Positions 23,191-33,891 of a DNA stretch of 64,000 bases are shown piece by piece. The position numbers were made by a program, and so were the translations under genes. Within the stretch, counting starts at the first letter, position 1; every line of letters begins with the position of its first letter. Source of the DNA: Chlamydoabsidia padenii (lineage: Eukaryota > Mucoromycota > Mucoromycetes > Mucorales > Cunninghamellaceae); contig JAIWND010000009.1 in the NCBI GenBank assembly GCA_025330725.1, positions 62,001 through 126,000 of the forward strand. Reading direction: 5' to 3'. The notes under the pieces were generated by a model. The model ran no database searches, had not been told where the DNA came from, and was given only the letters and a program-made list of their open reading frames with translations.

Positions 23191-24378
23191 AGAAGGGGGG
23201 AGGGGAATCACTTCAATAATCAATTTGATCCTAATACTTGACATTTTATTAGGTTGGGCGATCATTATTACAAGAAACTTGGTTATCCATCAAACATCAC
23301 TGGTATCGACTGTTTTACATGTTTTTGGTGATAGGCTTCCTCAACTTTATGGCTCATGCCACTCAAGATTTATATCCAACTTATCTCACCACCCAATTAG
23401 GTTATTCAAACGCCGACCGTACCATCACTATTATCATCTACAACATTGGGGCTATTGTGGGGGGTTGTCTCTTTGGTGGTTTATCTAATCGGTGGGGACG
23501 TCGGCTGTGTATTGCGCTTTGCTGTGTTTGTTCTGCTTCCATCATTCCTCTTTGGACTTACTCGGCGAACAAATCGGTCCTTCGGTTTGGATCATTCTTT
23601 ATGCAAGTATTTGTACATGGCGGTCTTGGTAAAGGAGGGGGGGAAATATAGTTATAGTTGGAAAAATAAAATAATGCATTGGCTTTGTCTTTTTGATTTT
23701 AATAGGTTGTGCACCAGCTCATCTTGGTGAACTATCTCCTCCCTCTTTACGAACCACGGCACCAGGAATGGCATTTCAACTAGGCAATTTGGCAAGTTGG
23801 ATCCTCCCGGGAAAATAGCTTCAAATGACTCATCCTCTTCTTCTCACCCTCCCCCACCTCTTTTTTACAGTTAAGCTCCGCAAGTAGTCAAATCGAGGCC
23901 ACTCTAGGTGAAAAACATCCTTTGCGAAACCCAGATGGATCCATCAAGCTTGATACCAACGGCCATCCCATTGCTGATTATGCTTATACTCAATCCCTTC
24001 TTACTGGTGTGGTATGTGCGGTTGCATTTTTTGTAGCAGGTATGTCCAAATGGGAAAAAAGAAAAGAAAAGAAAAGAAAAGAAAAAAAATGCAATGCAAT
24101 CTAATCTTGTTGTATGTTACTATCTAGTGTTTATGGGTGTCAGTGAAGAACGCAACAAAGACTACAACGACAAGGTGATCGAAGATTCTCGGTCTGTTAA
24201 TTCAGTACCTGTTGGTCCTGGTGACATTGAAAAAAGTGACATTCTGGAACAGACTGATGAAGTTGTCGATCACGCAAAGGAAAAGATCTGTGTCCAGCAT
24301 GAAGAACACTCGAATGGCAAAATCATTGGTGATGATGATCTTGGCACTACCAATGAATTAGCTAGACCTATAAACTGA
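22305..24378 (+). CDS. MFS carboxylate-type transporter (Jen1-like), apparently lacking TM5-6
   Basis: About eight exons. The start (MNRKQWIAFI), the TM1 region (AYFGIVLEALDFFSTTLSVT), the MFS signature in FGIMGDKLGRRWPLVIDV, GAEWGLGTAMAFETLPIEVR, then NFMAHATQDLYPTYL and GGLSNRWGRRLCIALC follow the Jen1/sialate:proton symporter layout. After GVFSGIYQE the protein should continue through TM5, TM6 and a loop. Instead an intron with 38 A leads to ETWLSIKHHWYRLF, which corresponds to the start of TM7. Frame is kept only with the acceptor ACAAG at about 23270; the more obvious TTAG acceptor shifts the frame. One intron (FQLGNL|LSSASS, near 23793) needs a GC donor. Either a truncated, possibly inactive transporter or a gene with an internal deletion. 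The tail is acidic and cytosolic. Confidence 0.7.
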
Positions 24379-24879
24379 CCTCCCCTTCCCTTATCCTTTA
24401 TTAGTCATGTATAGTTTATTAGTTTGTTTATTTTTTAGTAAAAAGTTGTGGTTGGTTAATTGTCGATGGTTTATACTGATTATCATATCCTGCCCTGAAA
24501 TTGCGGGGTGGCGGATCTTGAACTTTAAACTTAAAAAAATGTAACCTGTGTACGGTTGTTGCATTAAAGTGGGTGAAGGAATCAATCGATTGGCGAGTGT
24601 AGACGTTATAAGATGGGGTTTAAAAAATTACTCTCTCTTGGATTACATGGACAAATTAGAATCTTATCTTTTCTAGATGTCTATTAAAGTTTTCTACCTT
24701 CCCCCGATGATATAAATGGGAACTCTTGATCTTTACTCTTTTGTTATCCACTCCACTCACAATAACTTGTACTATGCTTTTTAAAGATCAAGAAAACATT
24801 GCTTGTGTGATCTATGATGCCAATAACAGGCACATGGTAAGATGTACCCTCTTGACGATATTTAAATTTCGACTGAATT
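24379..24879. other. Intergenic region with a possible orphan first exon
   Basis: An ATG at 24774 opens a 63-nt exon-like stretch (MLFKDQENIACVIYDANNRHM) ending in GTAAGA, followed within 50 bp by the tandem array. TATA-like GATATAAATGG at 24708 precedes it. This could be the 5' end of a gene cut by the array. Confidence 0.35.
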
Positions 24880-25651
24880 CACACAAGATAAAACTTATTT
24901 CAAAACCCGCTTACCTTTGCCTGGAATCTTAAGAGAGCTCTACTGCCTTAATGAACAAGCGATGCTAATGACAAAAGTGACTATGTGCATTCCTTACCCT
25001 ATTAACAACAAACTTTACATAATGGCCATTGTGCCAAGTCCACTGTATGAAGCAGTATAGCCTCAAGATCGTTTTAACCTGATTTTTTTTTTTAAAAAAA
25101 AAGTTGCAGATGGAAATTGACACACAAGACCAAACTTATTTCAAAACCCGCTTACTCTCACCTGGAATCTTAAGAGAGCTCTACTGCCTTAATGAACAAG
25201 TGATGCTAATGACAAAAGTGACCATGAGCATTCCGTAGCCTATTTCCAACAAAGTTTATATAACGGCCATTGTGCCAAGTCCACTGTGTGGAGCAGTATA
25301 GCCTCAAGATCGTTTTAACCTGACTTTTGTGAAAAAAGTTGCAGAATGAAAAATTGACACACTAGACAAAACTTATTTTAAAACCCGCTTACTATCGCCT
25401 GGAATCTTAAGAGAGCTCTACTGCCTTAATGGACAAGCGGTGCTAATGACAAAAGTGACCATGAGCATTCCTTAGCCTATTTCCTACAAAGTTTATATAA
25501 TGGCCAATGTACCAAGTCCTCTGTATGGAGCAGTATAGCCTCAAGATCGTTTTAACCTGTTTTTTTTAAAAAAAAAAAAAAAAAGTTGCAGAATGGAAAT
25601 TGACACACAAGACCAAGCTTATTTAAAAACCCGCTTACTCTCACCTGGAAT
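24880..25651. repeat. Tandem array, about 3.2 copies of a ~240-bp unit
   Basis: Copies start with CACACAAGA at 24880, 25121, 25358 and 25604 (last one partial). Each contains a version of TTTCAAAACCCGCTTAC, a strongly conserved block CTTAAGAGAGCTCTACTGCC followed by AATGGACAAG-like sequence, a GGCCATTGTGCCAAGTCC block, CTCAAGATCGTTTTAACCTG and a T-run/A-run (near-palindromic in copy 1) before GTTGCAGA. Copies differ by scattered substitutions and by homopolymer length. No open frame runs through the unit, so it is not a coding repeat. Confidence 0.95.
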
Positions 25652-26399
25652 CTTGAGAAGGTGGGGGTGCTTGTTGCGGCGATAAGCCTTGGTGGTTTCC
25701 AAATTATGTGATTTCTGGTGGAAGGGAGGAGTTACTTTTGTGATCCCCGACGATACTTCAAATTCCGGTTCCTTTTTTCTCTCTTTATAGTTATAATATT
25801 CTAGCTTATGGTGGAGGGATCACTTTTACAACCAAAGGAAATGCTTTCAGTCTTCATTTCCCCAGTATCGAGACCAGTCTGATGTACCGTACTGGCATTT
25901 TGGGAAAGTGATATTTTCGATCACGCTAAAACATGGTAGGAAGTTCTTGGTTATGGATGAATCGGATGGATGGGCGAAGAATATTTAATTGGGATGATGA
26001 TTCTTATGCTTCTATGTAGATTATAAGGGTCTTGGGTCACATCGAAAACTTATGCACATTACTTGTCATTGGGGCGAGTTCTGTGTAGTATTTGAATGGA
26101 TTTGACTTTTTTTATTGGTATGATAGTTTGTACTCCCATTGAGTCACCGCATCCTATTTTTGATGAACAAACTGTTCATCAATTACATACTCGGTATATT
26201 CATAGTTCAAGATCACTCTAGAATCAATACAAACGAACTCACGCCTGCATGAATTGACGATTATGCGTTATTCTGTATTTCAAATCCCGAAATTCCGCAA
26301 CCAAAGGAAGAATAAAAAAGTCAATCAATATCAATACAAGTGTTATAACATTGGTTTATTAAATAATAAACAAGTAATCCAAACTAAATAATTCTATAA
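25652..26399. pseudogene. Relic coding fragments downstream of the array
   Basis: Protein-like stretches persist on the plus strand, such as YGGGITFTTKGNAFSLHF (about 25807-25860) and, in another frame, ITLKHGRKFLVMDES (about 25920-25965). No continuous frame or splicing joins them. With the orphan exon at 24774 they may be parts of one gene interrupted by the array and since decayed. Family not recognised. Confidence 0.3.
26278..26290 (-). promoter_or_regulatory. Recurring element TTTCAAATCCCGA
   Basis: About 110 bp beyond the 3' end of the phosphatase gene, immediately followed by AATTCCGC. Possibly left from the promoter of the relic gene next to it. Confidence 0.35.
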
Positions 26400-26588
26400 C
26401 TACAGTTTTTCCAACTCGACTGCCATTTTCACAGCGTCGGAAGTATCCCAATAAGTAATATCCGCTTGAATGGTGGCCACCAGGTTATCATCTTCTTTGA
26501 GGTATCGGGAGAGTGCCTTACCTGATCGGACAAACATACGATCGCCTTCTCTGAGACGAGTGGCCGGGCAATAATCATTCTAAACAAT

Positions 26589-26622
<34 letters not shown>

Positions 26623-27600
26623 TAGTTACACAATGATACCTTTCTTCATTTCCTTTACTTTACCTTTCCATCGCCAACATACATGATCTTTTGAAAAGGA
26701 CCATGTGTCTTGACATAAGTATCTATTTCTTGACCTATTTCCATCACCCCCCCCGCCGAAAAAAAGAGTTAATAAGAGCCTCGTAGATTACATAGAGTTC
26801 AAACCCCTTTACCTTTACAAATGTTAACTGCGCAAACATGTGGACATTGATGAGGAGGATCGTTCGCCTTGATACGACGCTGAACACGAAGTTGATGTTG
26901 ATCATCAAAGTAAGCTGGATTGGTAATGATATCATCTACAAGATCACGGACGCCATACGCCTTATTAATAATAACAAATCATGAGTATTTGTTGCATGTA
27001 ATGCATGTGTGATCCCCCCCTCCTCTTTCTTTCTTACCTTTAAAATGGTTTCAATAAAGTATGTGTTGGCATCTGATAGAATCAGCACCCGTGTACCATG
27101 GTCTTTTAAGAGTTTCAATGTGGTAATCATTGCTGGAGTCTATTAAAAAGTAAATAGAATGATGATTAGTCCTAGTTGTAGATAATAAAGTAATCATTAC
27201 TTACAAAGGGTATCTTTTGGAGTACTTGATCCACCTGGTCCAAAGTAGTACCATCTTGTTGTAGTTCATATAATGCCGAATCACTATCCACCAATATAGA
27301 GTTGTTAATACTATTTCAACTGTAGAGAGAATCATCCAGCCCTCCTTTTTTTTTTATCCCCCTGCTATCATTACTTACACCAAATCAGTCCACTGCATTC
27401 CTTTTCGAGACTGACATCGTTCCCATTGACTAGAGGATAGTTTGGAGATGGTCCAATGGTCGCTGTCTTCTTCAATAAGGGACCTGTATTCGTCGTCGTC
27501 CCCAAAAAGAATCAATTAGATTACCCTTTCCTTTTCCTTGCTTGTTTTCATGAGTTTACCAGTCAAAGTCGAATACTGCCAAGTTTCTTTCTGCCTTCAT
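26400..27600 (-). CDS. HAD-superfamily phosphatase, PHOSPHO1/PHOSPHO2 type
   Basis: Seven exons join to about 255 residues. Motif I is VFDFDWSLIEEDSD (nucleophile Asp and acid Asp of DxD). Motif II lies in VLILSDANTYFIE, and motif III/IV is YVGDGKNDYCPATRL. The cysteine-bearing segment PHVCAVNICK also matches the PHOSPHO family layout. Human PHOSPHO1 hydrolyses phosphocholine and phosphoethanolamine; PHOSPHO2 acts on pyridoxal phosphate. Which substrate applies here is unknown. The residue two after the acid Asp is Ser where the family usually has Thr. The start ATG at 27600 gives a 41-nt first exon ending within DFDW, as motif I is split by an intron. It shares a 250-bp divergent promoter with NTH1. 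Confidence 0.9.
26588..26622. repeat. (AC)n microsatellite in a phosphatase intron
   Basis: About 14-16 AC units directly beside the last exon. Confidence 0.9.
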
Positions 27601-27731
27601 AATAGTATGTGTGTATGAGAGAGAGAGAGAGAGAGAGAGAGATAAAAAAAATAAAGGAAAAAAAAAGAAAAAAAAAAGAAAGAAAGGAAAAAAAAGGAGA
27701 GCAATATGACAGGACACTGAGTTGGACTAAT

Positions 27732-27744
27732 TTTCTAATCCCGC
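27732..27744 (-). promoter_or_regulatory. Recurring element TTTCTAATCCCGC in a divergent promoter
   Basis: Lies between the phosphatase start (27600, minus) and the NTH1 start (27851, plus), about 130 and 105 bp away. One mismatch to the consensus. Confidence 0.45.
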
Positions 27745-27803
27745 TTGATCATTGAGAGCCAGACGATTTTCCACGCCTCGAAACTTTTTTCTTCTCCTTC
27801 CCC

Positions 27804-27805
<2 letters not shown>

Positions 27806-27843
<38 letters not shown>
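27806..27843 (+). repeat. 38-T tract immediately before the NTH1 start
   Basis: Uninterrupted T-run on the NTH1 coding strand ending 7 bp before the start codon. If translated from the upstream ATG at 27752 it would give poly-Phe, which argues for the ATG at 27851. Confidence 0.9.
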
Positions 27844-27850
27844 CACACCA

Positions 27851-29087
27851 ATGCAACGCCGGAGCTCAAGACTTGCTCAAGTCTCACCAATGACTCGAGC
27901 CAAACGAAAGTCGCCACCCTCACCACCACCAACATTGATCAAAACCGAAGAATCCAGTATAAAAATCAAACGACAGAAAAAGACACCAAAACAGTCCACG
28001 ACTCCTAACGATGATTGGCGAATGGTATTTGACAAGATCAAGGTCTATCGACAAACACATGAAGCCGTAGTTGATACGATGGGTTGTGAACGATTAGCAC
28101 AACCTAATGTACCGGCCTCACAACAACGATTCCAAACCTTGGTGGCGCTCATGTTATCTTCTCAAACCAAAGATACCGTGACCAGTGCAGCTGTCCGATC
28201 ACTTCAAGCTGATCTTCCTGGTGGTCTTTGTCTCGACAGTATCTTGGCAATCGATGAATCTCAACTGGATCACCATATTCGGTCGGTGGGCTTCCATACG
28301 AAAAAGGCAGGGTATATCAAAAAGACGGCGGTGATCTTGCGTGACCAGTATAATGGGGATATTCCGGATACCATTGAAGGATTAACAGGATTACCTGGAG
28401 TTGGTAATATATATGAAAAAAAAAAGAGGGTAAATCAAATGTAATACATACTCATATCTTTATATATATATATATCAAAATAGGACCAAAGATGGGTTAT
28501 TTGGCATTACAGTGTGCTTGGCAAAAGTAAGTAAAATAAGGATACGGGTAGGGGAAACAAGGTTAACATATACATTGTGAATAGGAACATGGGAATCGGG
28601 GTGGATGTCCATGTCCATCGGATAGCCAATCGACTAGGCTGGTGCCGAACGGAAGGCCCTGAAGAAACAAGATTGGTAAATAAAGGAAACATCGGAACAT
28701 TTATTATTATATTGTTGTTGTTGCAGCATACTCACCTTCTTTTTTTTTTTTTTTCATTCTTCTCATTCATAGAGTTTACAATCATGGTTACCAAAAGAAC
28801 ATTGGAGGGAAATCAATCCGATGTTAGTGGGTTTTGGTCAAATCATGTGTTTACCTCGGGGACCAAAATGTGTGGAATGTCCTGTCCAAGATGCCTGTCC
28901 ATCCTCCTCCTCTGTCAAGAAGACACACAAAGTCCGACAAGTCAAATCAGAACACAATGATCATGGCGACATTAAACTGGAAACAACACAAATAAAACAA
29001 GATGTCAAGGAAGAAGAATCGGTCTACTTTAAAAAACCTAAACAGGAAGATAATATACAAGTCAAGAAGGAAAATATAGATTGGTAG
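27851..29087 (+). CDS. NTH1: Endonuclease III homologue (bifunctional DNA glycosylase/AP lyase)
   Basis: Four exons, roughly 330 residues. A basic N-terminus ([20 protein letters not shown]) suggests nuclear or mitochondrial targeting. The core matches Nth: [16 protein letters not shown], helix-hairpin-helix [13 protein letters not shown] with the catalytic Lys, then [14 protein letters not shown] with the catalytic Asp. The [4Fe-4S] cluster cysteines are in C-x6-C-x2-C-x5-C spacing ([17 protein letters not shown]). Role: base excision repair of oxidised pyrimidines. A lysine-rich tail of about 55 residues after the cluster is longer than in the bacterial enzyme. An intron cuts the hairpin after GVG. 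I reject the longer frame from 27752 because it would read through the 38-T tract. Confidence 0.95.
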
Positions 29088-29206
29088 TAGTATATTATAG
29101 TTTATAGTATTTGATCGGGTTGGTTGTATTGTATATATCTTTTTATTTTGTCTCCGATGCAAACAAATCATCTAATAAACAAATTCTTTATTCCCATATA
29201 CCTTCT

Positions 29207-29208
<2 letters not shown>

Positions 29209-29247
<39 letters not shown>
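29209..29247. repeat. (TC)n microsatellite upstream of the next gene
   Basis: About 19 TC units ending some 28 bp before the next start codon. Pyrimidine-rich like other promoters in this window. Confidence 0.9.
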
Positions 29248-29249
<2 letters not shown>

Positions 29250-29274
29250 TTTTCTGTCTTTATATGCGTCTATA

Positions 29275-30263
29275 ATGAATGTCATTAGTCAACTTGGCCC
29301 CAATTTGGAGCGTCGAGGACGAGGTAGGTGTCAATAGTCAGGCATAAATATGCTAATGTTATATGTTATATAGAACAAATGGTCGATTCACCATGGTCGG
29401 CGCCTCAGAAAAAAGAGATCGATGTGAAACAACCCGTTCCAGCTTCAAATAACGATAACAGCGTACCAGATAAGACAGTATCTGACTACATTCATATGAT
29501 ACAAAACAATTTACTGCAGCAGGAGCAACCACAAGATAGTTCAGGTAACGCATGAAAAAAAAAATCCTTTTCCATCTTGACGATCAATCTAGTCGACCTC
29601 GTAGGAAATCCCGAGGCTGCAGAAATTGAAACCCAGCTTTTGCATGAATCCACCATTGATCAAGGTAAAGTATAAAAAGTCCTTTTCCTTTTATTCACAC
29701 AACATATTACATCATAGAAAAAGAAGAAAACCATGAAAACAGTGACTATGAAGATAGTAACTATGAATCTACCAAACATGGTAAGGAGAATAACCATCAC
29801 TCTCTTTTTTTTTTTCTCGAATCCACTCATCTTTCCTCTCTCTTTTTTTTCAGATGATGAGGAAGACGAAGAGGAACAAGACAAGAAGGAGAAGAAAAAG
29901 AAAAAGAAGAAACTAAAGAAGAAAGAAAGAGAGAATGAGTTGGATAGGAAAAAGAAAGAAGAAGCAAATACGACACAATCACCTACCCCAACTCCTACCA
30001 TTGATCCACCCACCACAACGCCTGTCCCCGCCGTATTTACGGTTGTAACCGCCACCACAGGAACAACCACTGTCTTTTTGGGCGACAATAAACCCCAAGA
30101 CGACGGAGATATGCGTATCGGTATGGGCATGGCACCACCGATTGGACAATCCAACGGTAATGATGGCTCGACTTCTGCCGCTTCCAATCTGAACGTTCCT
30201 CCAGTCTTATTCTATTCACTCCTCTTTCTTCTTTTCTTTGTTTTCCGCTCCAATACAAGATGA
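29275..30263 (+). CDS. Lysine-rich protein with C-terminal membrane segment, function unknown
   Basis: Not recognised. Five exons splice in frame from an ATG at 29275 (MNVISQLGPNLERRGRGEQM). The middle is charged: repeated Glu/Asn/Tyr (DYEDSNYESTKH), then an Asp/Glu patch and a Lys run with Lys/Glu coiled-coil character. A Thr/Pro-rich stretch (PTPTPTIDPPTTTPVPAV) leads to TVVTATTGTTTVFLGD. The last 16 residues before the basic tail are hydrophobic (VLFYSLLFLLFFVF, then RSNTR). This fits a tail-anchored protein; a GPI signal is less likely because no signal peptide is seen. The Thr/Pro linker is typical of fungal surface proteins, so a missed upstream exon with a signal peptide is possible. 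Confidence 0.6.
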
Positions 30264-30264
30264 G

Positions 30265-30299
30265 GCGGGATTTAAAATATGTTTTTTGTAAAACCCCGC
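30265..30299. promoter_or_regulatory. Inverted pair of the recurring element
   Basis: GCGGGATTTAAAA at 30265 and GTAAAACCCCGC at 30288 face each other about 10 bp apart, directly after the stop codon of the preceding gene. Confidence 0.4.
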
Positions 30300-30655
30300 T
30301 TGCATGAATCATTTTAAAAATAAAAAAAGGAATTGATCCATCCATAATCATCTTGAATGGACTGACACCAAGGTCTAAATTAATCATTGCTGGTCTGGAA
30401 AGTAGGTTAATAATAAACAGCATCCCCTACATCATTGGGATGAATTAGCAAAGTCAGTGATTAGTGATCATTTTGAATCACTAATATTACAGTATGTGTA
30501 TATTATGGTCCAATTGGCATGTTTATTGTCAAATAAGATTGCATAAGATATGTGGACTGACTATTCTAATGCTTTTCTAATCTACACTATTCTATTGTCA
30601 AGAAATCATAGTATACCAAGCGATAATAAACAAGTATGTAACCACCACCGAGAAG

Positions 30656-30960
30656 TCAAACTATAATCCATCGCCCCAGGGTCAAATATAGCGCCGTAAC
30701 TGGTGTCCTTAAAGGCAACAGGACCGAGACCAGGCTAATTCTGCATAAATGCTTCCCTTCTATACATCCCGCTTTACCAACATGACCCATTCGCATGCAG
30801 AACCAGGTATAAATGGAACACCAAGGTTGTCCATAAACCACCACGGTCAAAGTTTGAAATGAATTCCGCTCCCGACTGCCACCATTTGACCACCAACAGG
30901 AGACTTTACACACCAAATCTAAAAAGAGATCATAGTACACTAATAGACGATAAAGCACCA
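30656..30960 (-). pseudogene. Relic coding fragment, minus strand
   Basis: Stretches such as SNFDRGGLWTTLVFHLYL and GPVAFKDTSYGAIFDPGAMD read like folded protein but are interrupted by stops between them. Family not recognised. Confidence 0.25.
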
Positions 30961-31494
30961 AGTGGCCTATTTTAAAATAAACACTTTAGCCATTGTATTT
31001 TTTAATGCACATCGACCTACCATCAAGACCAGAGCCACAATACCAAAGAGCAAGTAATGGGATGAGTTTCACTTTCACTTCGACCACAAAACAGTTGTGT
31101 CATATAAACAACCGTCAAGTGATTCGTGAATCATTCAAGACCATCGCCAGAGTAAGCCATAGGAAGGAGTGCGGGAACAACTTGTTTGTCAAAAACAGGT
31201 TCTTGAAGGGGGTTTTGTTTAAAGGAATGGGTAGTTGTAAAAAAATAAAAATAAAAAGTAAAGTAAAGAGAAGAGGGAAGAAAGGAACTTTTTAAAAAAT
31301 TGCTTGTTTATAGAAAGCAATGTCAGCTGATCCATTTCGGCGGCGTGGCGGTATTTGAAACAAAATGCGAAGCACGCTTTCTTCTTTTTTCTCTCCTCTT
31401 TACCTTTTTGATTGATCTAATAAACGACACCACTTTTGATTACTATTGATACGCTTATCTCTTATGCCAACTTGACTTGATTACTCAGTTTGAT

Positions 31495-32336
31495 ATGGCG
31501 GCTTGGACTGTATCCATCACGAATGCTTACTAAATCTACGGGTCGCGCACTTTCTGGCCATCGCTGAATACGACGACATTCAACTATGGGCGACACTTGG
31601 TCTTCTTCAACGGAAAACTCACATTGGTGGGAACGAAAAAATAGTGAAGATAAACGAAAGCGGTGATGAAGCAGCTTTCAACTGGATCAACGTGGCAAAG
31701 GTAAAACAAAGAAGAAAAAGAAAGATGTAGCTATGTATATTATACTATACCATTACTGACAATTATCCTGTCCCCTTTTAACTTTAGGAACACATGTGAC
31801 GACTACTTGGACAAAACGACTATTGTAGATCAAATTATCCAATAGGCAATAATTCCGTCTGACTATTACCAGCACTACGACTTGGACACCCAAGCGGTAT
31901 TGCAATTTGAATAACGGTCCATTGGCGTCCTCTTTTGTCAAGCTTGACCAGCCTGCGGAACTGAATCAACAACGTCGAGCACCAAGTTGAAAACGAAACA
32001 CCGACCATAGAAACTTTTTCTTGTGGTGCTATCATCACCAATGAATCACCTCTCCATTCTCTGGAAATTAGTAAAATCAAGCAGGGACATGTCTTGGGGT
32101 GTATTGCAAACACACCACCCATCACCAACTACACCAATCAAAGCACAACAGGTAAATTAGTCTTCTGAATGTGATCGGGGATTCTCATCTTTTGATTTTA
32201 CTTATGATTAGACACGCCATGTCTCGATGGCATCAAACAAAGTTGGTCGATTGGTGGCATCTCTTCTCATACCAAACTTGTAGATGATCTTGAACAACAG
32301 ACATTGCACCATATTCTTATTGTCACACCATGCTAG
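31495..32336 (+). pseudogene. Relic multi-exon gene, plus strand
   Basis: Exon-like pieces with splice-like borders: AEYDDIQLWATLGLLQRKTH and on to AAFNWINVAK before GTAAAA; after an AG, RYCNLNNGPLASSFVKLDQ; then in a shifted frame TIETFSCGAIITNESPLHSL, CIANTPPITNYTNQSTT before GTAAAT; and CLDGIKQSWSIGGISSH in the last piece. A frameshift and several stops prevent a full product. Family not recognised. The 31347 element variant lies about 150 bp upstream. Confidence 0.4.
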
Positions 32337-33079
32337 CCACTAAACTCTCTACTCAGCTATAGCAACTCTTCATTCCGATAAACCAGGTATATATACATGA
32401 ATCCACAATCCCATAATGTTGTACTCACCCTAACTTTGGTATTACTCGGTGTATGATATTCTATATGAACCAACTTGTTACAATTCTTTTGGGAAAGCAC
32501 TGACAACACAACTATCCATTCACGGTGTCGCCATTGCAATACTCTCATTAATTCTTACATCTCATCCAACTTGGTCGGTACTACACTGTAATTATATATT
32601 GCCACAAAGTCAGCATTATAAAGACATAGCCAATGAACCCGATCTCACTCAACAGAGAATCAAGTCTCGCGACATAATGGATCTGAATACTCATACTATC
32701 TCGGTTTGCCCTTCTTCTGGAGCAAGTACTAATAAAACATGATCAGTCTATCAACATACTGTTCCCAACATTTGAATCCTTGGAACAATACGTCTGTACT
32801 CTAGTAATTGTATTCTTGGCGTAATACATATGTACTCCAGCAATTGAATCCTTGGAACACAACGTATGGATAGAAATAACCATCACAAGTCATTACCATT
32901 GTCCTGATGTTTACAGCAACTCGTTTGGACCGCCTTTGCGATTGAATAGGATCCTGTCATCTCTTGACCATCACCAGGTAAGCAAAAACAAAGGCAAGGG
33001 TACAAGGTCAGGTGTAACGATGGTTAAATTGCTCGATTATTCATCCCTGAATTTACTCTATTATATAGTATAACTTCAA

Positions 33080-33232
33080 GGTACGAGTCTTACGGCAAAT
33101 GGAACGGTAAAGGCGGACCTTCATCATGGATGGATAAATTATGCCGTAATGGCCCTGATGATAGGCATTGGGGGTGGAATGGAAACACGATCTTGGTTAC
33201 ATCACACAATATTACCTACATTAATGCACAGG
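33080..33232 (+). pseudogene. Relic exon
   Basis: Open stretch including YGKWNGKGGPSSWMDKLC and DRHWGWNGNTILVTSH, ending near a GTAATC donor. No partner exon found in frame. Confidence 0.25.
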
Positions 33233-33404
33233 GTAATCTATATGACTACATTTGGATAATATAAACTTCTGGAAGACTGGTAGGATCGGGATAAAACTAG
33301 GTTGGCTTGGTTAGATTAAAATAGATTAGAATAGAAAACAACTTGTTGACTCTATTGATATAATAAAACAAGTTTAAACAGTAAAAATGATTTTTGATGA
33401 CTTT

Positions 33405-33435
<31 letters not shown>

Positions 33436-33891
33436 AATGGGAAGGCATCGACGATTGATAATACCGGTAGATTTATCGTCCGCATTCAAGGTTTGCGATC
33501 AATGATGACCCTGACGAAAGTAAACTTAAAAAACCGAACAAGTCCGAAATATGTGGCTGTGGTGCATAATAGGAACCGAGATAGAGTTCTCACTAAAAGT
33601 AAGAAAACACCTGGTTATTGAGCTTTGTGCTATGATACGCAAAGCTAGTTTCTCAGGCTAAATTTTCATCATGGCGGTGTTTGAATATTCCGCATGAAAG
33701 CACCTATTCTTGTCCCTTGGATCATCCAGGAAAGAAAAATCAAAAGACACTAGTGATCAAATAATCACTCGACTCAAAACAGGACACTTTATTCGGCGGA
33801 CCTTGATATCTGTTGAAAACATATAAAAAGAAGGAAGGTGGAGACGAATTTGTCAAATTAATTATTCAGATAAACTCATATCTATCAAACC

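Larger units (their letters stand above)
30300..33891. other. Gene-poor region with relic exons
   Basis: About 3.6 kb without an intact gene. Protein-like fragments occur on both strands but stops and frame changes separate them (listed separately). Variants of the recurring element occur at 31347 (GGCGGTATTTGAAA) and 33673 (GGCGGTGTTTGAAT), plus a TA microsatellite at 33406-33431. A TATA-like ACATATAAAAAG at 33819 belongs to the next gene. Confidence 0.6.

Noticed and set aside
24880..25651. CRISPR-like or coding repeat
   Set aside because: Units are about 240 bp, directly tandem without spacers, and contain stops in all frames.
27752..27850. N-terminal extension of NTH1 from the ATG at 27752
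   Set aside because: Would code a long poly-Phe run through the 38-T tract; the ATG at 27851 directly after it gives a normal basic leader.
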